A stretch of 64,000 nucleotides of DNA from the NCBI GenBank assembly GCA_910584265.1, contig CAJTZE010000006.1, positions 23,317-87,316 of the forward strand. Reading direction: 5' to 3'. The translations under genes and the position numbers were made by a program. Within the stretch, counting starts at the first letter, position 1, and each line of letters starts with the position of its first letter. The notes beneath the pieces are model-generated. The model saw only the letters and a list, made by a program, of their open reading frames with translations. It was not told where the DNA came from and did not search any database. Positions 51,376-58,653 of this stretch are shown one piece after another. Source of the DNA: an uncultured Dorea sp. (lineage in GTDB: Bacteria > Bacillota > Clostridia > Lachnospirales > Lachnospiraceae).

Positions 51376-51405
51376 GCATAATATTTCGGGCTGATGATTA
51401 CAATG
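51376..51405 (+). promoter_or_regulatory. Sigma-F-like promoter of the interrupted dacF-like gene
   Basis: GCATA (51376-51380), 15-bp spacer, GATTACAATG (51396-51405). Against the sigma-F consensus (GYATA, about 15 bp, GGNNANAHTR) this is a full -35 match and 9 of 10 at -10. No vegetative -35 is visible for the gene. dacF of B. subtilis is a known sigma-F gene. Confidence 0.5.
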
Positions 51406-51434
51406 TTAATAACAGCAGTAGATGCGAGGAGATT

Positions 51435-51935
51435 ATGCAGAAATTTCTGGCAATCGTATTAAGTATACTGATTGGAGTACAGGGGATTGTATGGATTCCG
51501 GAAGGTATGGAGGTACAGGCAGAGGAGCTGGCAGAAGATACAGGAGAAAGCGGTGCAGAAGAGGGACAGACAGAGGAAAGCGGTGCAGAAGAGGAACAGA
51601 CTGAGGAAGACGCCGGGCAGGCGGCGGGCGGAGGAACAGGAGTAGAGATAAGCGCGCCTTCCGCAATGCTGATGGAAGCTTCTACCGGAAAGATTATTTA
51701 TGAGAAGGATGCGGATACCAGACGCCCGCCTGCGAGCGTGACGAAGATTATGACGCTGTTATTAATTTTTGATGCTTTGGCGGATAACCGGATTACACTT
51801 GAGGATGAGGTGCAGACATCAGAGTATGCGGCTTCCATGGGAGGTTCGCAGGTATTCTTAGAGCCGGGAGAAACGCAGACTGTAGATACCATGATCAAAT
51901 GCATTGCAGTGGCGAGTGCCAACGACGCTTGTGTG
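51435..51935 (+). pseudogene. dacF: DacF-like D-Ala-D-Ala carboxypeptidase, 5' part (interrupted by the element at 51921-57749)
   Basis: N-terminal part of a PBP5-type S11 carboxypeptidase: signal peptide (residues ~1-32, VQAEE), an acidic low-complexity stretch with repeated SGAEEGQTEE units, the fold start 'SAMLMEASTGKIIYEKDAD' and the catalytic SxxK in 'PPASVTKIMTLLLIFD'. The frame reaches the second catalytic motif S-A-N ('AVASANDACV') and then runs into unrelated sequence, stopping at 52007. Joined to the part at 57735-58532 it gives a normal 427-residue enzyme. Unless the element is excised the product lacks the SxN Asn context and KTG and cannot be active. GAGGAG SD just before ATG 51435. 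Confidence 0.9.
51921..51935 (+). repeat. Left attachment-site repeat (attL core)
   Basis: AACGACGCTTGTGTG. Differs from the right copy only at position 10 (T versus C), a synonymous Ala-codon difference (GCT/GCC). Confidence 0.8.
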
Positions 51936-51946
51936 TCGTTTAAAAA
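51936..51946 (+). repeat. Left 11-bp inverted end of the element
   Basis: TCGTTTAAAAA directly inside the left repeat is the exact reverse complement of TTTTTAAACGA at 57729-57739 on the right. The right copy overlaps the first five bases of the right repeat. Dyad symmetry around the crossover is typical of serine-recombinase binding sites. Confidence 0.65.
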
Positions 51947-51964
51947 TAGCAGACAGTATGTGGG

Positions 51965-52003
51965 AAAGTTTTTGCGGTTCGCCAGCAAGAACTTTGTTTT
52001 TTT
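51965..52003 (+). terminator. Intrinsic terminator just inside the left end
   Basis: Stem AAAGTTTTTGC (51965-51975) with GCAAGAACTTT (51985-51995), one mismatch, then seven Ts (51997-52003). It would stop transcription of the truncated dacF-like gene before it enters the cargo. A TTGTTT-N17-TATAAT promoter-like pair (51994-52022) follows. Confidence 0.7.
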
Positions 52004-52134
52004 GTAACAGGTATTGTATAATGCATAAAAAGGAAATTCGTAATATGGAGCAGGCGTCTAACCGTACCTTATCGACCGGGCACAGCTATATCACATAAAA
52101 GAGGCTTGAGAGGAAATAAACAGGTTCATACAGC

Positions 52135-52161
52135 TTAATTTCTGTAGACTTTGGCCGATAG
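52135..52161 (+). promoter_or_regulatory. Sigma-28 (SigD/FliA)-like promoter for the 52238 gene
   Basis: TTAA (52135-52138), 15-bp spacer, GCCGATAG (52154-52161); the consensus is TAAA-N15-GCCGATAA. About 75 nt before the ATG. Confidence 0.45.
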
Positions 52162-52237
52162 TTATTATGATGGTATGTAACGGTTTGGGGTATAAGAGAA
52201 TTGTTAGGGCAGGATTATAAAAGTGAGGATGTAGTAT

Positions 52238-53227
52238 ATGAAGATCTATGGAGATTATTCCTTTGTATTAGACAGGCTGAATGTGATGCATGAGTCCCGG
52301 TTTCAAGTTGTTAAGAATGGTACGAAGATTGTGGAGTTTGCGGATAAGTTTATAGAGGAACAGAAGGCGGTTTCACAGGATCAGGTGGCTATTTCACGGG
52401 AAGGAATGGATTACATCCGGGATCAGTTGTCTGATCTTGGTTCGGGAACGAAATTTGAAACAGAAGACGGAAGGACTTTGACACAGATAACGAATGCAAA
52501 TATGTCATTGATGGACGGACTTTGCAAGACTTATATATCACTGCATCTGGATTCGGTGGATGAAGAAGGGATCAGCACGAATATCCACAGGGATCTGTTT
52601 TCTAAGTACTGGCAGGAGATGAATAGTAAGGATAAGGAAGACTGGGGCAGCCATACGGAAAGCCTGGCGGATTCTTATGCGTCTATGTACAAGAAGATTG
52701 TAGAAGGCTATGCAGACGGCACGAGAGAGGTCTGGATACAGGATAACAGTACAGGAGATGACTTTAGCGGAATTGAGCTTGAGATAGACGGTCAGGCTGT
52801 GCGTTACCGGAAGCTTACAAAAGAAGAGGAGCTGGAATATCTGGATAAGACCTTTGATAAGCTGGTAAAGGATGAGGCAGATCAATTTGCGAAAGAAGAG
52901 CTGGCGAGAAAACGTGCAGAGGCGGAAGCAGAAGAATATGAAGCCACGAAGAATGAGCCTGATTTCTGGGATTCTCTGGCGGATCTGGCAGACAAATTGG
53001 TAAACGAAACAAAGAATTATCTGGACCGTGTGATGGCAGAGCTTAAGAAACTGCTCAGTCAGGATGAGCCGGAGATTGATATTGCGGGAAGGATGGAGGC
53101 AGAGGCTTATAATTACAGGATGGAAACTGCGGAAAGAGGGCAGCGGCAGGCGCAGTATGCGAATTACAGGAGGATCAGTCAGATGACATCCGATGTGCAG
53201 ACGCTTCTGGGGAATATAAGGGCATAG
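52238..53227 (+). CDS. Unrecognised 329-residue element-borne protein with helical C-terminal half
   Basis: Hydrophilic, no signal peptide, no membrane helix and only one cysteine. The N-terminal part ('MKIYGDYSFVLDRLNVMHES', then 'VSQDQVAISREGMDYIRDQL') has the VxISxEGxxYxR pattern seen in several small motility-regulon proteins of Lachnospiraceae. Residues ~190-290 are a charged coiled coil rich in EEL/KKL heptads. The tail (RGQRQAQYANYRRISQMTSD) is amphipathic. The sigma-28-like promoter upstream supports a link to the motility regulon, by inference. SD GAGGATG is weak. Largest cargo gene apart from RtcB and the recombinase. Confidence 0.7.
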   Translation: MKIYGDYSFVLDRLNVMHESRFQVVKNGTKIVEFADKFIEEQKAVSQDQVAISREGMDYIRDQLSDLGSGTKFETEDGRTLTQITNANMSLMDGLCKTYISLHLDSVDEEGISTNIHRDLFSKYWQEMNSKDKEDWGSHTESLADSYASMYKKIVEGYADGTREVWIQDNSTGDDFSGIELEIDGQAVRYRKLTKEEELEYLDKTFDKLVKDEADQFAKEELARKRAEAEAEEYEATKNEPDFWDSLADLADKLVNETKNYLDRVMAELKKLLSQDEPEIDIAGRMEAEAYNYRMETAERGQRQAQYANYRRISQMTSDVQTLLGNIRA

Positions 53228-53382
53228 CAAATATGGTGGCGGTTCATATAGTGCCCTGCATTTACTGTAAAGTACGTAAGAAAAATAGATTGACAGGATA
53301 GAAAGGAATGTTTATACTGAAGAATATAATTTGAAATTATTACAGGTAACATGCTGGCTATCACACAGAAAGGAGGACGATC

Positions 53383-53463
53383 ATGAAACAGAGAACTATA
53401 AGAATCGATCATTTAACAGTTAATTACAGAGAGCAGATTGTCCTTATGGCAGTTTATAGATAG
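53383..53463 (+). CDS. Possible 26-residue peptide ORF
   Basis: ATG 53383 has AGGAGGACGATC directly upstream (a strong SD) and the frame encodes MKQRTIRIDHLTVNYREQ followed by eight more residues to TAG 53461-53463. It may be a working small peptide or the preserved beginning of a truncated gene. The rest of 53228-53581 holds only a 10-bp hairpin (53532-53561). Confidence 0.35.
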   Translation: MKQRTIRIDHLTVNYREQIVLMAVYR

Positions 53464-53531
53464 CAGGTATATCGTTTGAGGTTATTTTCTATTCCGTTAT
53501 ACTTGGATAATCTGGCATCTCTGGTTTCAGG

Positions 53532-53561
53532 GATGCTTTTTTCTGTCATTGAAAAAGCATC
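53532..53561 (+). terminator. Hairpin ahead of rtcB
   Basis: GATGCTTTTT (53532-53541) pairs perfectly with AAAAAGCATC (53552-53561), 10-nt loop, ending 20 nt before the rtcB ATG. It could limit read-through into rtcB; there is no T-run after the stem. Confidence 0.4.
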
Positions 53562-53581
53562 GGCAAAGAGAAAGGATTATC

Positions 53582-54697
53582 ATGAAAGAAGTAAACGGAG
53601 TCTATACTTCCGCAAAAATATTCACAAATACAGTAGAAGATTATGCTTTGGCACAGATTCAGATGCTCTGTGATAATGAAGCATTTACAGGGTGCAGGGT
53701 CCGGGTTATGCCGGATGTCCATCCAGGGAAAGTGGGAACGATTGGTTTTACATCGACATTAGGAAGCCGCATTCTGCCGAATGTGGCAGGTATTGACATC
53801 GGATGCGGGATACTGGCTGGAAGGCTGAAGCAGAAAAAGACGGAATTTCAGAAATTGGATACAGTAATCAGAAACCACATTCCTGCCGGATTTCAGGTGA
53901 GAAAGAGAGAGCACCGGTTTATGGAAGAAATCTGGCTTTCGGATCTGAGATGCTGTCAGCATATCAATCCGGAGAAAGCAGGCTTAAGCCTCGGCACATT
54001 AGGAGGCGGGAATCATTTTATCGAGGTGGACAGAGATGAGGAAGGGTTTCTGTATGTGGTGATCCATTCGGGAAGCCGCCGTCTCGGAAAAGAGGTAACG
54101 GAATATTACCTGAAAAAGGGCCAGAAATATTTAAAGAAGAATGGAATACAGGTTCCCTATGAGCTGACCTATCTGGAGGGCCCGCTGATGGAGGATTATA
54201 TGTATGACCTGCAGGTGGTACAGGAATTTGCAGAATTAAACCGAAAAGCGATCCTGGATGAACTTGCCAAAGGGATGAAATGGAAGGTAGAAGAGGTGTT
54301 TTCATCGGTTCATAATTATGTGGAGGACGGAGAGGAAGAGAGGATCCTGCGAAAAGGCGCGGTCTCGGCCAGAGCAGGAGAACAGGTCATTATCCCGATT
54401 AATATGAGGGACGGGATTCTTCTTGGAACCGGCCTTGGAAATGCAGACTGGAATTATTCGGCGCCTCATGGAGCCGGCCGGATCATGAAACGGGAGGATG
54501 TAAAGCAGAGGTTTACCGTATCGAGTTTCAAGGCAGAAATGAAAGGAATTTACTGCTCCTGTATTGGGAAGGATACGCTGGATGAAGCGCCGTTTGCTTA
54601 CCGCGGGATTCAGGAGATTACGGAGCAGATAACAGATACGGTAGAGATTCGGAAGATTTTAAAGCCGGTTTATAATTTTAAGGCAGGAAAGATGTGA
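53582..54697 (+). CDS. rtcB: RtcB family RNA ligase
   Basis: GTP/Mn2+-dependent ligase that joins 2',3'-cyclic phosphate (or 3'-phosphate) and 5'-OH RNA ends; involved in tRNA and rRNA repair in bacteria. 371 residues from ATG 53582 (AAAGGA SD). Conserved motifs are intact: 'MPDVHPGKVGTIG', metal Cys in 'GIDIGCG', 'GTLGGGNHFIEVD', 'VIHSGSRRLG', 'SVHNYVE', 'RKGAVSARAGE', and the guanylation His in 'SAPHGAGRIM'. All metal and nucleophile residues seem present. Carried inside the recombinase element, which is unusual; followed after 9 bp by its usual small partner. Confidence 0.92.
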   Translation: MKEVNGVYTSAKIFTNTVEDYALAQIQMLCDNEAFTGCRVRVMPDVHPGKVGTIGFTSTLGSRILPNVAGIDIGCGILAGRLKQKKTEFQKLDTVIRNHIPAGFQVRKREHRFMEEIWLSDLRCCQHINPEKAGLSLGTLGGGNHFIEVDRDEEGFLYVVIHSGSRRLGKEVTEYYLKKGQKYLKKNGIQVPYELTYLEGPLMEDYMYDLQVVQEFAELNRKAILDELAKGMKWKVEEVFSSVHNYVEDGEEERILRKGAVSARAGEQVIIPINMRDGILLGTGLGNADWNYSAPHGAGRIMKREDVKQRFTVSSFKAEMKGIYCSCIGKDTLDEAPFAYRGIQEITEQITDTVEIRKILKPVYNFKAGKM

Positions 54698-54706
54698 GGC
54701 AGGAAT

Positions 54707-54988
54707 ATGGCAAAATATAGAGAGGTGCCCTGTAAATACTATATGGCACTGGGAGAATGCAGGAAGGGCAGGGATGCCTGCCACAAGGGATACTGCCAGC
54801 ATTGCGGTAAATATGAACCGCGGGCAAAGGTAAGGAGGATCAACAGGAAAAAGCAGTATAATGAGAAAAGGCGGGCAGGAGAGTCCATTCATTTTATTCT
54901 TCATTCCTTGGATACCGTCCTTACAGATAGGTGGAAATCCTATTTTGGATCCTTTGCCCGGTTTGTATTTACTAATACATTGGAATAG
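54707..54988 (+). CDS. Small Cys-rich RtcB-neighbour protein, possible zinc finger
   Basis: 93 residues. N-terminal ~55 residues are a Cys/His cluster 'CKYYMALGECRKGRDACHKG' followed by 'YCQHCGKYEPR' and a basic stretch; similar ~60-residue proteins follow rtcB in many clostridia as I recall, probably binding zinc and RNA. The last ~25 residues (after HFILHSL) lie antisense to a decayed minus-strand gene, so the C-terminus was probably extended by rearrangement. Nine bp after rtcB. Confidence 0.7.
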   Translation: MAKYREVPCKYYMALGECRKGRDACHKGYCQHCGKYEPRAKVRRINRKKQYNEKRRAGESIHFILHSLDTVLTDRWKSYFGSFARFVFTNTLE

Positions 54989-55142
54989 CAGGAGACAAAG
55001 CGGTACCTGTCTGCGCCTATGGATTTGAGATTCTGGCACAGATAATCGGCCTCGGTATAAATGGTGTTATCCGTGCTGATATTAACTAACCCGCAGCGGT
55101 TCGTGAGATAATCTAGTATGCTGTATCATTGATGTTTAACAT
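54941..55142 (-). pseudogene. Decayed gene fragment on the minus strand
   Basis: Minus-strand ATG at 55142 with SD GAGGTG opens 'MLNINDTAY', hits TAG, and after a one-base shift continues 'DYLTNRCGLVNISTDNTIYT' and 'EADYLCQNLKSIGADRYRF' to TAG at 54941. Protein-like in both parts, so it reads as a frameshifted and 3'-truncated gene. Family not recognised. Its end overlaps the 3' part of the small Cys-rich gene on the other strand. Confidence 0.55.
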
Positions 55143-55205
55143 ATCTGTCACCTCATAGTATTCAAATAGAGGGATTTAGAGAATAGATGGCTGTGAAATA
55201 AGAGA

Positions 55206-55242
55206 ATGCGGCATGGGAAAGAGTTTTCACGCCGTATTTTTT
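55206..55242 (+). terminator. Terminator-like hairpin in the gap before the recombinase
   Basis: ATGCGGC (55206-55212) pairs with GCCGTAT (55231-55237), with inner GAAA/TTTC pairing, followed by six Ts to 55242. It separates the rtcB side from the recombinase side. Confidence 0.55.
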
Positions 55243-55318
55243 GTGTAGATTATACTAAGATAGCTTGTCTTTCGCATAGAATGGAATGAGTTCATATCTA
55301 TGCAGAGGCAGGCCGGAA

Positions 55319-55465
55319 TTGGAAAATAAAAGCAGGAAACAAAAAGAGGAAGGAAAAAAGAATCCTTTCAGCACAGAGCAGATAAGGATTGCCAGAACCG
55401 CTTATGGAACCAGAGCTCTGGCTGAATGTATGGAAGCAGTGATCAAGCTTTATATGGAAAAGTAA
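55319..55465 (+). CDS. 48-residue protein directly upstream of the recombinase
   Basis: TTG 55319 to TAA 55463-55465. Basic N-terminus (MENKSRKQKEEGKKNPFS) then an amphipathic helical stretch 'TEQIRIARTAYGTRALAECM'. The SD is weak (GAGGCAGGCCGG, ~10 nt upstream). It ends 43 bp before the recombinase start and is probably co-transcribed. Small basic helical proteins beside large serine recombinases can act as directionality factors, but nothing here proves that. Confidence 0.5.
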   Translation: MENKSRKQKEEGKKNPFSTEQIRIARTAYGTRALAECMEAVIKLYMEK

Positions 55466-55508
55466 TGCAGAGATATTGTTCTAAAATTAAGACAGGCGGA
55501 GAGGTTTT

Positions 55509-57098
55509 ATGACAAAAAGAAATAAAGCGGCGCTGTACCTGCGTCTCTCAAAGGAAGATAAGGATAAGCTGACAAAGGGGGATGACAGCGCCAGCATTCA
55601 GAACCAGAGGCTTTTATTGACGGATTATGCCCTGCAGCACGATTATCAGATTGCGGATATTTATTCTGATGACGATGAGAGCGGTCTTTTTGATACAAGA
55701 CCTGATTTCGAGAGAATGCTTACGGATGCAAAGCTGGGGAAATTCAATATTGTGATTGCCAAGTCCCAGTCCCGGTTTTCCCGGAATATGGAGCATGTGG
55801 AGAAATATCTGCACCGGGATTTTCCAAATCTCGGCATCCGGTTTATTGGTGTGACGGACGGGGCGGATACCTTCAATAGAGGGAATAAAAAATCAAGACA
55901 GATTAACGGGCTGGTAAATGAGTGGTACTGCGAAGACTTATCCCAGAATATCCGGAGCGCCTTCCGGGCTAAGATGAAGGCAGGCCAGTATCTGGGCGCA
56001 TCCTGTCCTTATGGGTACGTGAAGGATCCGGGAGATCATAACCACCTGATCATAGACGAATATGCGGCAGGGGTGGTAAGAAGGATTTATCAGCTCTATC
56101 TGAAGGGATATGGGAAAGCGAAGATTGGAAGAATCCTTACAGAAGAAGGGATACCGATTCCTTCTGTCTATAAGAGGGAGAGTCTCGGCATGAACTATTA
56201 CAATCCTCGTGAGAAGGAGGGGACAAAGGGCTGGTCTTATCAGACGATACATACGATATTGAATAATGAAGTTTATATAGGAACGGTGGTGCAGAACAAG
56301 TCTAACAATTTGTCCTATAAGGACAAGAAGCATATCAAGCAGCCGGAGGAAAAATGGATCCGGGCTGCAGGCATGCACGAGCCGGTTATAGATCCGGATA
56401 CATTCCGCAGGGTGCAGGAGAGACAGAAAACCCGGACAAAGGAAGTAAAGGGTGACAGTACAGCTTCTGTATTTACCGGAGTCATATTCTGTGCGGATTG
56501 TAAACATGCTATGGTAAGGATGTATGAGCGCAGGGGGGAGCATAAATTTACCGGGTATTGCTGCAGGACATACAAAACACAGGGGAAGAAGCAGTGCTCC
56601 CGCCATGCTGTAAATGACAGACAGCTTCAGGAAGCAGTGCTTTGTTCTATTCAGGAGGAAGCCGGGAAAATATTGACACCCGAAGATATTCATTATCTGA
56701 GCAGGATACAGTACATTTGTGATACAGAGAGGAATTACAAATCACAGATAACTCATTTGGAAAAGGAGATAGAGCGCAGGGAAGGATACAAGAAAAAAAC
56801 TTATCAAAGCTATCTGGATGACGTGATTTCCAAGGAGGAATATGTGTCTTATGCAAAGGAATACGAGACGGATATTGATAGCTTGAAGGAGAAATTAGAG
56901 CATTTGAAGGAACAGCAGGATGAAGAAAGCAGGCGGGGTTCTGGATGTGATGAATGGGTGGAGAGGTTTAAGGATTATATCAATGTAGAGAAGCTGACAA
57001 GAGAGATGGTTCTGGAGCTGATCAAAAGGATTGAAGTAAATGAGGATGCTTCTGTCAGTATATTTTATAAATTTAGGAATTCGTATGCAGGTAATTGA
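55509..57098 (+). CDS. Large serine recombinase (TnpX/TndX-like)
   Basis: Site-specific recombinase expected to insert and excise this element. 529 residues. Catalytic domain (1-150): 'AALYLRLSKEDKDK' (Arg of YxRxS), 'SIQNQRLLLTDYA' (catalytic Ser region), 'VIAKSQSRFSRNMEHVEKYL'. Recombinase domain (~165-280): 'CPYGYVKDPGDHNHLIIDE', 'GYGKAKIGRILTEEGIP'. Zinc-ribbon: 'FTGVIFCADCKHAMVRM' ... 'YCCRTYKTQGKKQCSRH'. C-terminal coiled coil (~400-480) as in TnpX-type enzymes that mediate excision. Same orientation as the interrupted gene and 0.6 kb from the right end. GGAGAGG SD. Confidence 0.92.
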   Translation: MTKRNKAALYLRLSKEDKDKLTKGDDSASIQNQRLLLTDYALQHDYQIADIYSDDDESGLFDTRPDFERMLTDAKLGKFNIVIAKSQSRFSRNMEHVEKYLHRDFPNLGIRFIGVTDGADTFNRGNKKSRQINGLVNEWYCEDLSQNIRSAFRAKMKAGQYLGASCPYGYVKDPGDHNHLIIDEYAAGVVRRIYQLYLKGYGKAKIGRILTEEGIPIPSVYKRESLGMNYYNPREKEGTKGWSYQTIHTILNNEVYIGTVVQNKSNNLSYKDKKHIKQPEEKWIRAAGMHEPVIDPDTFRRVQERQKTRTKEVKGDSTASVFTGVIFCADCKHAMVRMYERRGEHKFTGYCCRTYKTQGKKQCSRHAVNDRQLQEAVLCSIQEEAGKILTPEDIHYLSRIQYICDTERNYKSQITHLEKEIERREGYKKKTYQSYLDDVISKEEYVSYAKEYETDIDSLKEKLEHLKEQQDEESRRGSGCDEWVERFKDYINVEKLTREMVLELIKRIEVNEDASVSIFYKFRNSYAGN

Positions 57099-57641
57099 TC
57101 TATAATAACATTATTTATATTGATAAGACTAAGTTTATTCAAGAGTGGCGGGAACGGAGGGACAGTGAAGAATACAAGAATCTGCAGGGGACATACCCGG
57201 TGGTTTTGATGAGCTTTGCAGATATAAAGGAGACATCCTTTGAAGCGGTAGAAAAAAACGGCTATATCATTGAGGAATAATATGAGAAATGCAGATTTTT
57301 ATTGGAAGGTTATCATTCTTCTGGATGAGGTACGTGTACTTGGGCTTATGGCGGAGCTGACTGATCGATATACGATTACGTCGAACCGTGAAAGCGGCTT
57401 TGGGAGATATGATGTAATGCTGGAACCCAAAGAGCAGATAAATGATGCAATGATATTGGAGTTTAAGGTTCAGAATGTGAAATATGAGAAAGAATTATCG
57501 GATACTGTAGAGATGGCATTAAAGCAGATCGAGGACGAGGCTTATGAAACTTCTTTGTGATCCAAAGAGATCCCGAGGGAAAGAATACGAAAGTATGGAT
57601 TTGCTTTCTGTGGGAAACAGGTGCTGACCGGCACGGCATAA
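57095..57641 (+). pseudogene. Decayed AAA-ATPase/PD-(D/E)XK nuclease-family gene
   Basis: Pieces of a protein family very common in Lachnospiraceae (AAA-ATPase-like N-terminus, PD-(D/E)XK C-terminus). 57095-57280 reads 'YIDKTKFIQEWRERRDSEEY' and 'LQGTYPVVLMSFADIKETSF'; the P-loop segment between them is deleted. In another frame, 57270-57557 reads 'GLMAELTDRYTITSNRESGF' and 'GRYDVMLEPKEQ...ILEFKV' (nuclease core), then an in-frame TGA, then 'KEIPRERIRKYGFAFCGK' to 57641. Deletions, a frameshift and a nonsense codon make it non-functional. The following 57642-57728 shows nothing coding. Confidence 0.8.
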
Positions 57642-57734
57642 AAGAATAGGATTGTCAGATATAATAATAAGATACGGCAGTTGAACACAGGCACTTGATA
57701 CATAGAAATTGATATCAGGTGTCTGGTGTTTTTA

Positions 57735-57749
57735 AACGACGCCTGTGTG
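57735..57749 (+). repeat. Right attachment-site repeat (attR core)
   Basis: AACGACGCCTGTGTG. In frame with the 3' part of the dacF-like gene (Asn-Asp-Ala-Cys-Val). Confidence 0.8.
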
Positions 57750-58532
57750 GCAATGGCTGAATATGTATGCGGCAGCGAGGAAGAATTTGTGAACCAGATG
57801 AACGAACGTGCCAGAGAGCTTGGTATGGAGAACACAAATTTTGTAAACTGTAACGGCTTGGACACGCCGGAGCATGAGACTACGGCAAGGGATATTGCAA
57901 TTATGTCCAGAGAGCTGCTCACCAGGTATCCGCAGATTCATGACTATTCCACAATCTGGATGGAGAATATTACCCATACCACCAAGAAAGGAACCAGTGA
58001 ATTCGGACTTACGAATACCAATAAGCTGATACGCCAGTACCAGTATGCGACGGGCTTAAAAACAGGTTCTACCTCAGACGCGGGGTTCTGTGTGTCAGCA
58101 ACTGCCGAGAAAAATCAAATGGAAATGATAGCAGTAATCATGGCGGCTAAGGATTCAAAAGCCAGATTTAGTGATGCAATGACGCTGTTGAATTATGGTT
58201 TTGCAAAATGTATGAAATATATAGACGAGGGATTGGAGGCGATTGCACCGGCGGAGGTGGAAAAGGGGATGGAAACAGAGGTTCCGGTAAAGCAGAAAAA
58301 GAGATTTCAATACATAGACACCGTTGGCGCTGATCTGACACAGATTGAGAAGAAGCCGGAGATGAAGAAGAAATTAGAGGCGCCGGTAAAAAAGGGAGAT
58401 AAGGCTGGAGAAATGGTGTATTATCTGGACGGTGAGGAAATTGGAAGGGTAGATATTGTTGCGGCAGAAAATGTCGGAAAAATGAAATACAAGAATGCGT
58501 TAGAAACGGCGCTGGAGAAATTCTTCATGTAA
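57735..58532 (+). pseudogene. dacF: DacF-like D-Ala-D-Ala carboxypeptidase, 3' part
   Basis: Continuation of the gene at 51435. It starts in the SxN motif ('NDACVAMAEYVCGSEEEFV'), has the KTG motif in 'ATGLKTGSTSDAGFCVSA', and ends with the C-terminal domain and an amphipathic helix (KNALETALEKFFM) that anchors PBP5-type enzymes. 265 residues to TAA 58532. No promoter, SD or sensible start of its own; the in-frame GTG at 57726 belongs to the element end. The sequence shows no other damage, as expected if it is still used after excision or was interrupted recently. Confidence 0.9.
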
Positions 58533-58653
58533 CCCTGTGCCGCCTGTGCCGTGCCTTCCTACTTGCTTAATACGGAAAAGAATGGTACTCTTATAGAAAT
58601 GATTTGGAACAGAAAGGTACCCGTCCGGGGGTGGAGATGAGGATATCACAGAT

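Larger units (their letters stand above)
51921..57749 (+). mobile_element. 5.8-kb serine-recombinase element inserted in the dacF-like gene
   Basis: The two halves of one carboxypeptidase gene flank this segment. The boundary repeat is AACGACGC[T/C]TGTGTG at 51921-51935 and 57735-57749 (14 of 15 identical), so one unit length is 5,814 bp. Each copy contains a GA dinucleotide (51924-51925, 57738-57739), the crossover pair used by TnpX/TndX-type large serine recombinases, and such a recombinase is encoded inside. Recombination between the copies restores GCC AAC GAC GC(T/C) TGT GTG GCA in frame. Cargo: a 329-residue unknown protein, small ORFs, RtcB and partner, a decayed minus-strand gene, a 48-residue protein, the recombinase and a decayed AAA-ATPase gene. 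No tRNA, integrase of Tyr type, or conjugation genes. Confidence 0.88.

Noticed and set aside
51505..51620. Glu/Gly-rich repeat in the dacF-like 5' part as a CRISPR-like or tandem array
   Set aside because: It is a short in-frame low-complexity duplication (SGAEEGQTEE units) within a signal-peptide-proximal linker, with no spacers.
51904..52098. TTG-started 64-codon frame across the left element junction
   Set aside because: It starts inside the dacF-like gene in another frame, crosses the terminator and has no SD.
53532..53561. Riboswitch controlling rtcB
   Set aside because: Only a single 10-bp hairpin is present, with no conserved aptamer elements.
51921..57749. Prophage or conjugative element
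   Set aside because: No capsid, terminase, lysis, relaxase or type IV secretion genes; only a recombinase and cargo.
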